Of a DNA stretch of 24,801 nt, positions 5,841-11,851 are shown one piece after another; within the stretch, counting starts at the first letter, position 1, and each line of letters starts with the position of its first letter. This DNA is from a virus. The stretch lies in IMG/VR virus record IMGVR_UViG_3300041809_000339, positions 1 to 24,801 of that record; one strand, given 5' to 3'. The translations under genes were made by a program, and so were the position numbers. Under the pieces are notes generated by a model. It was not told the DNA's origin and did no database searches. It saw nothing but the letters and a program-made list of their open reading frames with translations.

Positions 5841-6145
5841 TCGGTGACGCGGTAGCGGCCGGCAAGCGGGGGAACACCTACGCCGCCGGCCCCGAGTTCA
5901 AAAAGAAAAATCACAAGGGCCGCAGTCACAAGCACGTCGACGGTCCGCGAGCGAGTCACGGTGGCGGAGACCACGAGACCGCGAAGGTAGCCAAGAGCGC
6001 GCACAAGACAGGTCCGCGCCCTGGCGTCAATGTTGCGGACCGTCAGGCACCGCACAAACAGAAAGAGCGCAAAGAGGTTCGGCATGTCGACCAGGGCCAG
6101 ATCCTGGACGAGTGGTGCAAGGGCAAGCGCGGGAGCTACAAGTAA
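5837..6145 (+). CDS. Very basic Lys/His-rich protein (102 aa)
   Basis: It starts in an ATGA overlap. It is dominated by Lys, His, Arg and Gly, with repeated AHK/PHK units and the segment FKKKNHKGRSHKH, which resembles the neighbours' K-x-K-x-G-R-x-x-H-K motif. It lacks hydrophobic core segments, so it is probably disordered in isolation. No family is recognised. The charge suits DNA or polyanion binding, as in proteins packaged with the genome, but that is inference. Confidence 0.7.
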   Translation: MIGDAVAAGKRGNTYAAGPEFKKKNHKGRSHKHVDGPRASHGGGDHETAKVAKSAHKTGPRPGVNVADRQAPHKQKERKEVRHVDQGQILDEWCKGKRGSYK

Positions 6146-6513
6146 TGGGCGTTGACACAACGTTTCAACCGAAGACGGCCACCTACGCGGTGGACAGCTC
6201 GGCCGCGGTCACCATCGACGGGCGCCAGAACGGCGTCACGTCGTGGCGCATTCGCGCTATCGGTCTGACTGCCGTGGGCGGCGCCGGGGTGACCAGCGTC
6301 TACGTCAAGTGGGCGTCACCTACCGGTGCCGCACCGTCCGCCGCTTCGGTGCCGGCTCTTGGCGCTCCGGTGCCGAACGAGATCGGCATCAACGTCGGGC
6401 AGACCGTATACATCGAAGGTATCGGTGCCGACCTACAATTCATAGCGAGCGGTCTGTTCGCTACGCCGGGATACGTTGAGATCACCGGGGGCCAGGGAGG
6501 CTGCAGTGGCTAA
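6145..6513 (+). CDS. Probable beta-sandwich virion protein (122 aa)
   Basis: The ATG is joined to the previous stop as TAATG. An upstream in-frame start at 6112 would overlap the preceding gene and is rejected. The chain alternates beta-prone segments (SAAVTIDG, WRIRAIGL, TSVYVKWAS, QTVYIEGIGADLQFIASG), with Gly/Ala-Pro loops and almost no charge. This looks like a compact beta protein of the head-decoration type. It contrasts sharply with the basic genes on both sides. No named family is recognised. Confidence 0.75.
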   Translation: MGVDTTFQPKTATYAVDSSAAVTIDGRQNGVTSWRIRAIGLTAVGGAGVTSVYVKWASPTGAAPSAASVPALGAPVPNEIGINVGQTVYIEGIGADLQFIASGLFATPGYVEITGGQGGCSG

Positions 6514-6742
6514 ACTTACAGCGGCGGCTAGGAAGAAAATTTCCGGCAAGAATTTCGCCGGACCCGATCGTTCATATCCGATCGAAGACGCGAGCCACGC
6601 TCGCAACGCGCTCGCGCGCGTCTCGCAGCACGGATCGCCAGAGTTGAAGGCGAAGGTGCGCGCGAAGGTTCACGCGAAGTATCCAGATATCGGCAAGTCG
6701 CACGGAGCGAAGGCCGACCACTACATGAGGACAGGGAAATAA
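6506..6742 (+). CDS. Small basic conserved phage protein with AGPDRSYPI motif (78 aa)
   Basis: The GTG at 6506 is preceded by AGGGAGG at 6494-6500, which fixes the start; it overlaps the previous gene by eight bases. The segments FAGPDRSYPIEDASHARNAL and VSQHGSPELKAKVRAKVHAK recall a small domain of unknown function seen in many phage and prophage proteins. It is usually found near head genes or fused to head-maturation proteins. The C-terminus is Lys/Ala/Val-rich and probably helical. No catalytic residues can be assigned. Confidence 0.75.
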   Translation: MAKLTAAARKKISGKNFAGPDRSYPIEDASHARNALARVSQHGSPELKAKVRAKVHAKYPDIGKSHGAKADHYMRTGK

Positions 6743-6743
6743 C

Positions 6744-7136
6744 ATGGCGGACATCGCACCGATGCTAGGAGCCATCCTCGGCATCAGCAAGACCCCGAAG
6801 GGTCAGGACAAGAAGCGCGCTGTGAAGCCGAAGACCAAGAAAGGTCGCGGCGACCACAAGGTCACGGGCGGCGAGCGCTCCGTCACCGAGCCGGCGCAAC
6901 AGCACGGCGAGCTGGCGAGCTATATGGCGCCGCCCCCGCCGCCCAACGACCGCAAGCTCATGCGCGAGAACGCGAAGCACACGCTGCGGCGCGCGACCGA
7001 CGACTGGGTCGAGGGACGCATCAGTACGAAGGAACACGCCGCCGTCCACCAACGCGCGAAGCACGTCCTCTCGGGTAAGCCGCCGCACGAGTTCAAGGGA
7101 CCGAGCGGCGAACGATCATTCAAGAAAATTAAATGA
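6744..7136 (+). CDS. Basic hypothetical protein (130 aa)
   Basis: The ATG lies one base after the previous stop. The N-terminal 15 residues are hydrophobic (MADIAPMLGAILGI). A Lys-rich stretch follows that includes KTKKGRGDHKVTGGE, close to HKTKEGRADHK in the gene at 5631. A proline run (APPPPPND) splits the protein. The C-terminal half is helical and mixed in charge (RKLMRENAKHTLRRATDDWVE). No known domain is recognised. Confidence 0.7.
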   Translation: MADIAPMLGAILGISKTPKGQDKKRAVKPKTKKGRGDHKVTGGERSVTEPAQQHGELASYMAPPPPPNDRKLMRENAKHTLRRATDDWVEGRISTKEHAAVHQRAKHVLSGKPPHEFKGPSGERSFKKIK

Positions 7137-7204
7137 TTGTGCTACTCCAGGTTCGCGTAGGCGTCTGCTACTGCACGATCCGCATCGACCGCTCGTGGCG
7201 GTGA
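7133..7204 (+). CDS. Possible micro-ORF (23 aa)
   Basis: An ATG in an ATGA overlap with the previous stop opens a 23-residue frame that ends three bases before the next GTG. It bridges two genes that would otherwise be 71 bases apart. The peptide has two Cys residues and several Arg and Val. No independent ribosome site or family is seen. It may be a translation-coupling leader or chance. Confidence 0.3.
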   Translation: MIVLLQVRVGVCYCTIRIDRSWR

Positions 7205-7207
7205 CCT

Positions 7208-7642
7208 GTGCCCATAGGCAATAGGTACCTACAGGGACAGCCGATTCTGCCGTACGCCAACGTAAAGGCGTACCCCGGCACCGACATCTTCATGGACTTC
7301 AGCTTCGTGGACCACACGAACACGCCCGTCGTCCCTACCTCGATCAGCATCGAGATCGACGACATCACGAACAGTGTGGTGATGGCGGGACCGTCAACGC
7401 TGAGCGCCGCCGGCTCGAACGCGAGCCCATTTATTTATCCTGCGTTCGCGTCGACGATGTACCTGCAAGTCTCCGGGTCGGTGTGGCAGATGACGTTCCC
7501 GTACATCGGATCCCAGCTCTGTCAGGTCGGCGCACAGTTTACGGCGATCGACTCCGTGACAGGGCAACCGTTCACGTCGAACGCGGTGATCGCGATCATT
7601 GAATTATGCGCGCTCGCTACAGTGAGCGGCATGGCCTATTGA
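7208..7642 (+). CDS. Probable beta-rich structural protein (144 aa)
   Basis: The GTG at 7208 lies three bases after the micro-ORF stop. The protein has a tail- or head-accessory appearance: an N-terminal Tyr/Pro-rich arm, then alternating strands (FMDFSFVD, SISIEIDDITNSVVM, MYLQVSGSVWQMTFPY) and a hydrophobic C-terminal segment (AVIAIIELCALATV). The layout recalls the immunoglobulin-like folds of phage surface proteins, but no family is identified. It is followed by 43 AT-richer bases before the co-chaperonin pair. Confidence 0.7.
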   Translation: MPIGNRYLQGQPILPYANVKAYPGTDIFMDFSFVDHTNTPVVPTSISIEIDDITNSVVMAGPSTLSAAGSNASPFIYPAFASTMYLQVSGSVWQMTFPYIGSQLCQVGAQFTAIDSVTGQPFTSNAVIAIIELCALATVSGMAY

Positions 7643-7685
7643 ACAGTTAAGTTTCGATTTTTCATTTCGCAGTGAGGTGCGGAGT

Positions 7686-8054
7686 ATGACGAAGATAGAT
7701 TTCAGCCAGCGGTTGCTGGACGATCTTATTGCGGTGGCGCTCCTGGATAAGGCTGAGGGTCGAGTCCTGTTGCCGGATTGGCAGCGGATCCTGCGCGGCA
7801 AAGTTGTCGCGGTCGGGCCCGGACGGATGCTCCCGCTCGGCGAGCGCGCTCCTATGGAGTGCAGGGTAGGAGACATAGTTGCCTTCTCGGCCACCGCAGG
7901 GATGGACGCCGACTACGGCGTCGGCCGCAAGATCCGCCTCATGCGCGACACCGACGTCGACACAATCGAAGAGCCCGGCAAGACGCTGACTGAAACGATC
8001 AATGAAGGCTACATTCGCCTCGTTGAGCGACAGGAAGGGATGGCGCCGCTATGA
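7686..8054 (+). CDS. GroES-like co-chaperonin 1 (122 aa)
   Basis: The ATG at 7686 has GAGG at 7674-7677; an in-frame GTG at 7677 falls on the ribosome site and is rejected. Residues 25-95 follow the GroES (Cpn10) pattern: a mobile-loop-like RVLLPD, then RGKVVAVGPGR, a Pro in the roof region, CRVGDIVAFSATAG, and a final IRLMRDTDVDTI. GroES caps GroEL and closes the folding chamber; T4 gp31 is the classic phage example, needed for coat folding. The ~25 residues at each end are extensions beyond the core. No GroEL gene is present, so it would use the host's. The next gene overlaps by ATGA. Confidence 0.85.
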   Translation: MTKIDFSQRLLDDLIAVALLDKAEGRVLLPDWQRILRGKVVAVGPGRMLPLGERAPMECRVGDIVAFSATAGMDADYGVGRKIRLMRDTDVDTIEEPGKTLTETINEGYIRLVERQEGMAPL

Positions 8055-8593
8055 TCCTCACCGAAGAGCTGGAAGAAGTCGGCCGCCGCACGCGAGTGCT
8101 TCGCGACCGCGTACTCTTGAAGGTATTGCCCTACGTGCACCCGACGCTGGAGACGCCCGGTATAGAGATCAACAAGGGCGTCGTGATCGCGGTCGGCTAC
8201 GGCCGGCGCCAGCGGCGCAAGGTTGCGTTCAAGCAGGAAATCAGCGACGGGCCGCCCGTGCTCGGTCCCGGCGGAAAGGTAATGAAGTTCGCGCCGAGCA
8301 AACTCTCGGGCAAGACGCTGTGGTTCGAAGACGGCCCGGAGACGGGTGCGATAATCCCGATGCAGGTGAAGCCGGGCGATGTCGTCGAATTCAGTTTTCG
8401 CAACATCACGCTGGTTGACTTCGATCGGTGCGGGTTCCCCGGTATAGGGCACCTCGCGTTCATCTGGCAGAAGGCGATTTATTCGGTCGATCCTGACGAG
8501 TCGCTGAACGAGTGCCTGATGTGGCAGCAGAGCGCTGGCTACGATCGGAAGGGTAATTTTATGTCGGGCGCAGAGGATTGGCACCGCGCATGA
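8051..8593 (+). CDS. GroES-like co-chaperonin 2 with large insertion (180 aa)
   Basis: It is translationally coupled to the first co-chaperonin (ATGA). Residues 17-26 (LRDRVLLKVL) match the GroES opening strand. GVVIAVGYGRR, VKPGDVVEFS and IWQKAIYSVDPDES follow the remaining core strands. Compared with GroES there is an extra segment at roughly residues 56-103 between the second and third core blocks, and a C-terminal tail of about 30 residues. The mobile loop region is short. The two adjacent genes differ strongly, so a mixed ring or separate clients is possible. Fold assignment is by motif pattern; function is inferred. Confidence 0.75.
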   Translation: MILTEELEEVGRRTRVLRDRVLLKVLPYVHPTLETPGIEINKGVVIAVGYGRRQRRKVAFKQEISDGPPVLGPGGKVMKFAPSKLSGKTLWFEDGPETGAIIPMQVKPGDVVEFSFRNITLVDFDRCGFPGIGHLAFIWQKAIYSVDPDESLNECLMWQQSAGYDRKGNFMSGAEDWHRA

Positions 8594-9681
8594 TCGGAGC
8601 TGGAGAGTACAACCCTACCAAACCTGAGTGGGGCAAGTGGCCGAAGATCAAGCCGGAGACGGTCGCGCCCCTGCGTGACGGTAAGCCGGACATGTATAAT
8701 TACGTGCCGACGCGGTTCGTCTCGAAGGATGAGGCGAAGGCGCGCGGCTGGACTCATTTTTGGATCGGTGAGCAGTGCGTGACCGGACACCGCGCCGCGC
8801 GCTACGTAAGAAACGGCAGCATCTGCGTCGACTGCCACCGCATCGAGCAAGGACACCTACCGGTCTACGGTAAAGGTATCCCGGAGCTTGAGGAGGCGCG
8901 CAAGCGCAACTATACGCAGAAGAATACGGCACCGCGAGCGGCCGGCCCGTCGCAACCAAACTCTGCAGAGAAGCTATTTCTCACGAAGTACGCAGAGCTG
9001 AAAGACTTCTCGCTCGCCGCTGACGCGTGCGGGCGCAGCGAGTCAGAGTTTTTAGCGATCCTGAGCTGGAACGAAACGTTCCGTGAGGCAGTGAACCGCC
9101 TCGAAGAGAGCCTCGGCATCGCACGTACGCAGCAGATATCGGAATTTTTCGATTGGGATGACCAAAAACGCCAAAGTTTCCTGATCACGTACGCCAACAC
9201 GGCGGATATGAGGCAGGCGCTGCGCGCGGTGGGGGTTACCAACGTGCAATTTCATCGTGAACTGGCCGACAACGCGGACTTTCAACGAAAGTTTGACGAC
9301 GCCACACAGATCGCGCGTGCAGTTTTCGATCACGCAGCGTCTGCGGCAGCCACGAAGGGCGACACGCGCATGCTGGGGCGCATTGCGGCGAATCTTTTCC
9401 CGGAAAAGTTCGGTGAGAACGTAAAAATGGACCTCAACGTCAAGGGGACCATGACGGTGGAACAACAGAATGCGGAATTATCCTCGCTCCTATCAGGACT
9501 TGGTAGACAGGGTGTACTCGTCGCTCGAAGTCCCGAAAGAATTGCTGGACCCGACGTCGTCGACGCAGTCTATTCAGTTGATGAACCCGAGAACGAAGAG
9601 CAAACTGATCGAGATCCTGCGCCAGAGACAGCGGACGCTGGCGCTGACCCAAATAGTGACCTCGTTTCAGGATCCGAGTGA
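8590..9681 (+). CDS. terS: Terminase small subunit with N-terminal zinc ribbon (363 aa)
   Basis: The ATG at 8590 overlaps the previous stop; a TTG at 8578 is less likely. Residues 63-82 carry C-x2-H...C-x2-C (CVTGH, ICVDC), a probable zinc ribbon of the kind seen in phage DNA-binding proteins. Two helix-turn-helix-like repeats follow at about 126-180 and 196-250 (FSLAADACGRSESEF; ADMRQALRAVGVTNVQF). The LFPEKFGENVKMDL segment is typical of small terminases. TerS recognises the packaging site and feeds DNA to TerL. At 363 residues it is about twice the usual length. The acidic C-terminal tail (from about residue 294) overlaps the next gene by 212 bases. Confidence 0.75.
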   Translation: MIGAGEYNPTKPEWGKWPKIKPETVAPLRDGKPDMYNYVPTRFVSKDEAKARGWTHFWIGEQCVTGHRAARYVRNGSICVDCHRIEQGHLPVYGKGIPELEEARKRNYTQKNTAPRAAGPSQPNSAEKLFLTKYAELKDFSLAADACGRSESEFLAILSWNETFREAVNRLEESLGIARTQQISEFFDWDDQKRQSFLITYANTADMRQALRAVGVTNVQFHRELADNADFQRKFDDATQIARAVFDHAASAAATKGDTRMLGRIAANLFPEKFGENVKMDLNVKGTMTVEQQNAELSSLLSGLGRQGVLVARSPERIAGPDVVDAVYSVDEPENEEQTDRDPAPETADAGADPNSDLVSGSE

Positions 9682-10384
9682 CCACCCAGCACTAGAAAAC
9701 TGTCCGCTCGGTAGGAAGCACTACCCGAAACAGATGAAGTTCTTCGCCAACGAGGCGGTGGACGACGAGGTCGCTCTTTTTGGTGGAAACAGAACGGGTA
9801 AGACGCACTGCGGCTGCTTCGCGGACGCATTGCATCTGACTGGGCTATATCCTACATGGTGGCCGGGCCGAAGATTCGACCGGCCGATCGATATGTGGGT
9901 GGCGACAGACACCGCAAAGAACACGCGCGACATTCTGCAGGAAAAACTCTGCGGGAAGCCGGGCGTCGAGTCCGCATATGGCACCGGGATGATCCCCGGC
10001 GACCTGCTCGTGCGCCGGACGGTAAAGCACGGCCTAGCAGACGCATTTGAAACTGTGTTTGTGCGCCACGTGTCCGGCGGTCTCTCGACGCTTCAGTTTA
10101 AGTCGTACGACCAGGGCCGCGAAGCGTTCCAGGGAACACACCAGGACCGGATTCACCTCGACGAGGAGCCGAAGCTGGAGATCTACGCCGAGTGCCTGCT
10201 GCGTCTCATGAGCACGGTGCCCGGCGAGGTTAATGGCACGCTGGTTCTGACTGAGACGCCGATGCTAGGTGTATCTGACCTGATGATCACGTTTATGCCC
10301 GAGCTGTCGCCGGAACCTGAAGCGATGCCGGCGCAGACATGGGATCCAGAGCAAGAGGAGATTATCATCGAGGAGGCAGTTTGA
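9470..10384 (+). CDS. terL: Terminase large subunit, ATPase part (304 aa)
   Basis: This is the packaging motor. Walker A is GGNRTGKT at residues 105-112. Walker B is IHLDEE at 228-233, with the catalytic acid following Asp231. The coupling motif LTETP lies at 260-264. The frame stops at 10384 just where the nuclease domain should begin, and that domain continues in a different frame from 10381. The start is uncertain: ATG 9470 has GGTGGA upstream but sits deep inside terS, while Met38 (9581) would still overlap by 101 bases. The motor should work with TerS, portal and the nuclease part. Confidence 0.85.
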   Translation: MRNYPRSYQDLVDRVYSSLEVPKELLDPTSSTQSIQLMNPRTKSKLIEILRQRQRTLALTQIVTSFQDPSDHPALENCPLGRKHYPKQMKFFANEAVDDEVALFGGNRTGKTHCGCFADALHLTGLYPTWWPGRRFDRPIDMWVATDTAKNTRDILQEKLCGKPGVESAYGTGMIPGDLLVRRTVKHGLADAFETVFVRHVSGGLSTLQFKSYDQGREAFQGTHQDRIHLDEEPKLEIYAECLLRLMSTVPGEVNGTLVLTETPMLGVSDLMITFMPELSPEPEAMPAQTWDPEQEEIIIEEAV

Positions 10385-11157
10385 GCAAAAGCGCAGTCTT
10401 CCTCGATATGGACGATGTTCCGCACCTGAGCGAGAGCGAGAAGAAGAAAATTCTCGCCGGCATCCCGCCGTGGCAGCTGCAGGCGCGTAAGTCTGGTATC
10501 CCCGGTCACGGTGTCGGAGCGATCTACCCGATCCCCGAGAGCGTGATGATGATCCAGCCGTTCGACCTGCCGGCACACTGGCCGCGCTCGTACGGAATGG
10601 ATCCGGGCTGGAACTGCACCGCGGTGATATGGTTCGCGTGGGACATCGACAACGGTTTCAAGGATGCGCAGGGTAACCAACGGTACCCTGCGGTCGCGTA
10701 TGATGAATACTACCGCGGCCAGGCCGACCCCGCGGTGCACGTCGCAGCGATCAATCGCCGCGGCAAGTGGATACCGGGCGTCATCGACCCGGCCGCAGAG
10801 AAAGCGCGCGGCGTCGACGGCGAGCTACTGATCGAGACGTATCGCAACCTCGGACTGAACGTCACGAAGGCCGACAACACTGTCGTCACCGGGTTGATCC
10901 AGACCTGGGACATTCTCTCGACGCAGCAGCTGCGTATCTTCAGCACGCTGACGAACTGGTTCAAAGAAGTTCGCCTGTACCGTCGCGACGAGAAGGGCAA
11001 CGTCATCAAGAAAAACGATCACCTCATGGACGCTACGCGATACAACGTCATGAGCGGGTTCGACGTGGCGAAGGCGCCGCCAGCGGCTGAGGGCGGACTA
11101 CCCTGGTTCGCATGGGACCCTGCGATGGCGACGATTGGTGGCGTGTGGAGTGGGTGA
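10381..11157 (+). CDS. terL: Terminase large subunit, nuclease part (258 aa)
   Basis: The TTG at 10381 overlaps the ATPase stop as TTGA and has AGGAGG at 10371-10376, so it can be translated separately. The protein opens with DMDDVPHLSE, the segment that joins motor and nuclease in intact terminases. It then gives the RNase H-like nuclease: YGMDPGWN (Asp74), YDEYYRGQ, GVIDPA and a closing DHLMDATRY (Asp217). No part of the fold seems missing. An ATG at 10339 in this frame is an alternative start inside the ATPase gene. Whether this is a true gene fission, a frameshift product or a sequencing slip cannot be told from the window. Confidence 0.8.
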   Translation: MSKSAVFLDMDDVPHLSESEKKKILAGIPPWQLQARKSGIPGHGVGAIYPIPESVMMIQPFDLPAHWPRSYGMDPGWNCTAVIWFAWDIDNGFKDAQGNQRYPAVAYDEYYRGQADPAVHVAAINRRGKWIPGVIDPAAEKARGVDGELLIETYRNLGLNVTKADNTVVTGLIQTWDILSTQQLRIFSTLTNWFKEVRLYRRDEKGNVIKKNDHLMDATRYNVMSGFDVAKAPPAAEGGLPWFAWDPAMATIGGVWSG

Positions 11158-11360
11158 AACCCATTGACGAGGTGGCACGAGAGTTTCGCCGTCAAGGGGT
11201 GTTTCTGTTGGTTAATCCGTTCACGAAGCGAATAGTGTTCTATGGCTACAAGCCTGACACTGTCGAGATCAACCGAATGATCGAGGCGCTGAAAGGGCGT
11301 AGCAACGAGATGTTGAAGTATTTAATCGCACAACTACGTGCAGAGGGTGAGACCATATGA
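11154..11360 (+). CDS. Small hypothetical protein (68 aa)
   Basis: The GTG at 11154 overlaps the terminase stop as GTGA, matching the local coupling style. In-frame starts at 11112 and 11145 are alternatives that would overlap the terminase more. The protein is mixed alpha/beta: an amphipathic helix (EVAREFRRQG), two short strands (VFLLVNP, RIVFYGYKP) and a C-terminal helix (EINRMIEALKGRSNEMLKYLIAQL). It is compact and well mixed in charge, as expected for a real gene, but no family is recognised. It lies between packaging and portal genes. Confidence 0.6.
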   Translation: MKPIDEVAREFRRQGVFLLVNPFTKRIVFYGYKPDTVEINRMIEALKGRSNEMLKYLIAQLRAEGETI

Positions 11361-11851
11361 GCGTTACATTGAAGTTGGTGCACGAAGAAGGTATCCGCCT
11401 GCGACAGCAAGCGGCGCATCGCATCGAGCACAAAGACAAAGATGATAAGGTGACACACACCTCCGTCGACTGGCGCTTCGTCAAGCGTCCGGCGTCGGAC
11501 GGTAAGATCGTCGAGGAGTGCCAGCAGGACGAGGATCCGCGGCGCGTCGATTCGAACGGCCGCAAGCTGCAGCTCGGTACTTATACCCTGCACATCACGT
11601 CCGGCATGAACAACCTAGTCATTGAGCGCAAAGGCAAAGTCGCTCCGTTCAATTTCAAGAACGGCGCGATTCGCAACCAGGTCCGCGTCCAGTACCAGAA
11701 ACTGGAAGACAGCGGCCGGAAAACAAAGGACCAAAAACCCGTGCACGAGTGGAAGAACGACGGCCCCGCGAAATATATTCCGTCGAACACGTTCGACGGC
11801 GTCTTCGTCGGTGACGGACAGCGCGCAATCTTGGACGAGATGCCCACGTAA
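11357..11851 (+). CDS. Hypothetical protein between terminase and portal (164 aa)
   Basis: It starts in an ATGA overlap and ends directly against the portal ATG. The sequence is polar and rich in Lys, Asp, Gln and Arg, with beta-like segments (SVTLKLVHEEG, LGTYTLHITSG, NLVIERKGKVAPF). There is no membrane helix and no clear enzyme motif. Its position suggests a head or packaging accessory. I do not recognise a family. Confidence 0.7.
   Translation: MSVTLKLVHEEGIRLRQQAAHRIEHKDKDDKVTHTSVDWRFVKRPASDGKIVEECQQDEDPRRVDSNGRKLQLGTYTLHITSGMNNLVIERKGKVAPFNFKNGAIRNQVRVQYQKLEDSGRKTKDQKPVHEWKNDGPAKYIPSNTFDGVFVGDGQRAILDEMPT

Noticed and set aside
1-9700. Repeated ATTTT/AATTTT runs inside GC-rich genes
   Set aside because: Noted repeatedly, but their number is not obviously above chance, they fall in coding Phe codons and have no regular spacing.
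10339-10384. Programmed -1 frameshift in terL
   Set aside because: The frames are related by -1, but no X-XXY-YYZ slippery heptamer is visible; a TTG start with AGGAGG is the simpler reading, though fusion is not excluded.
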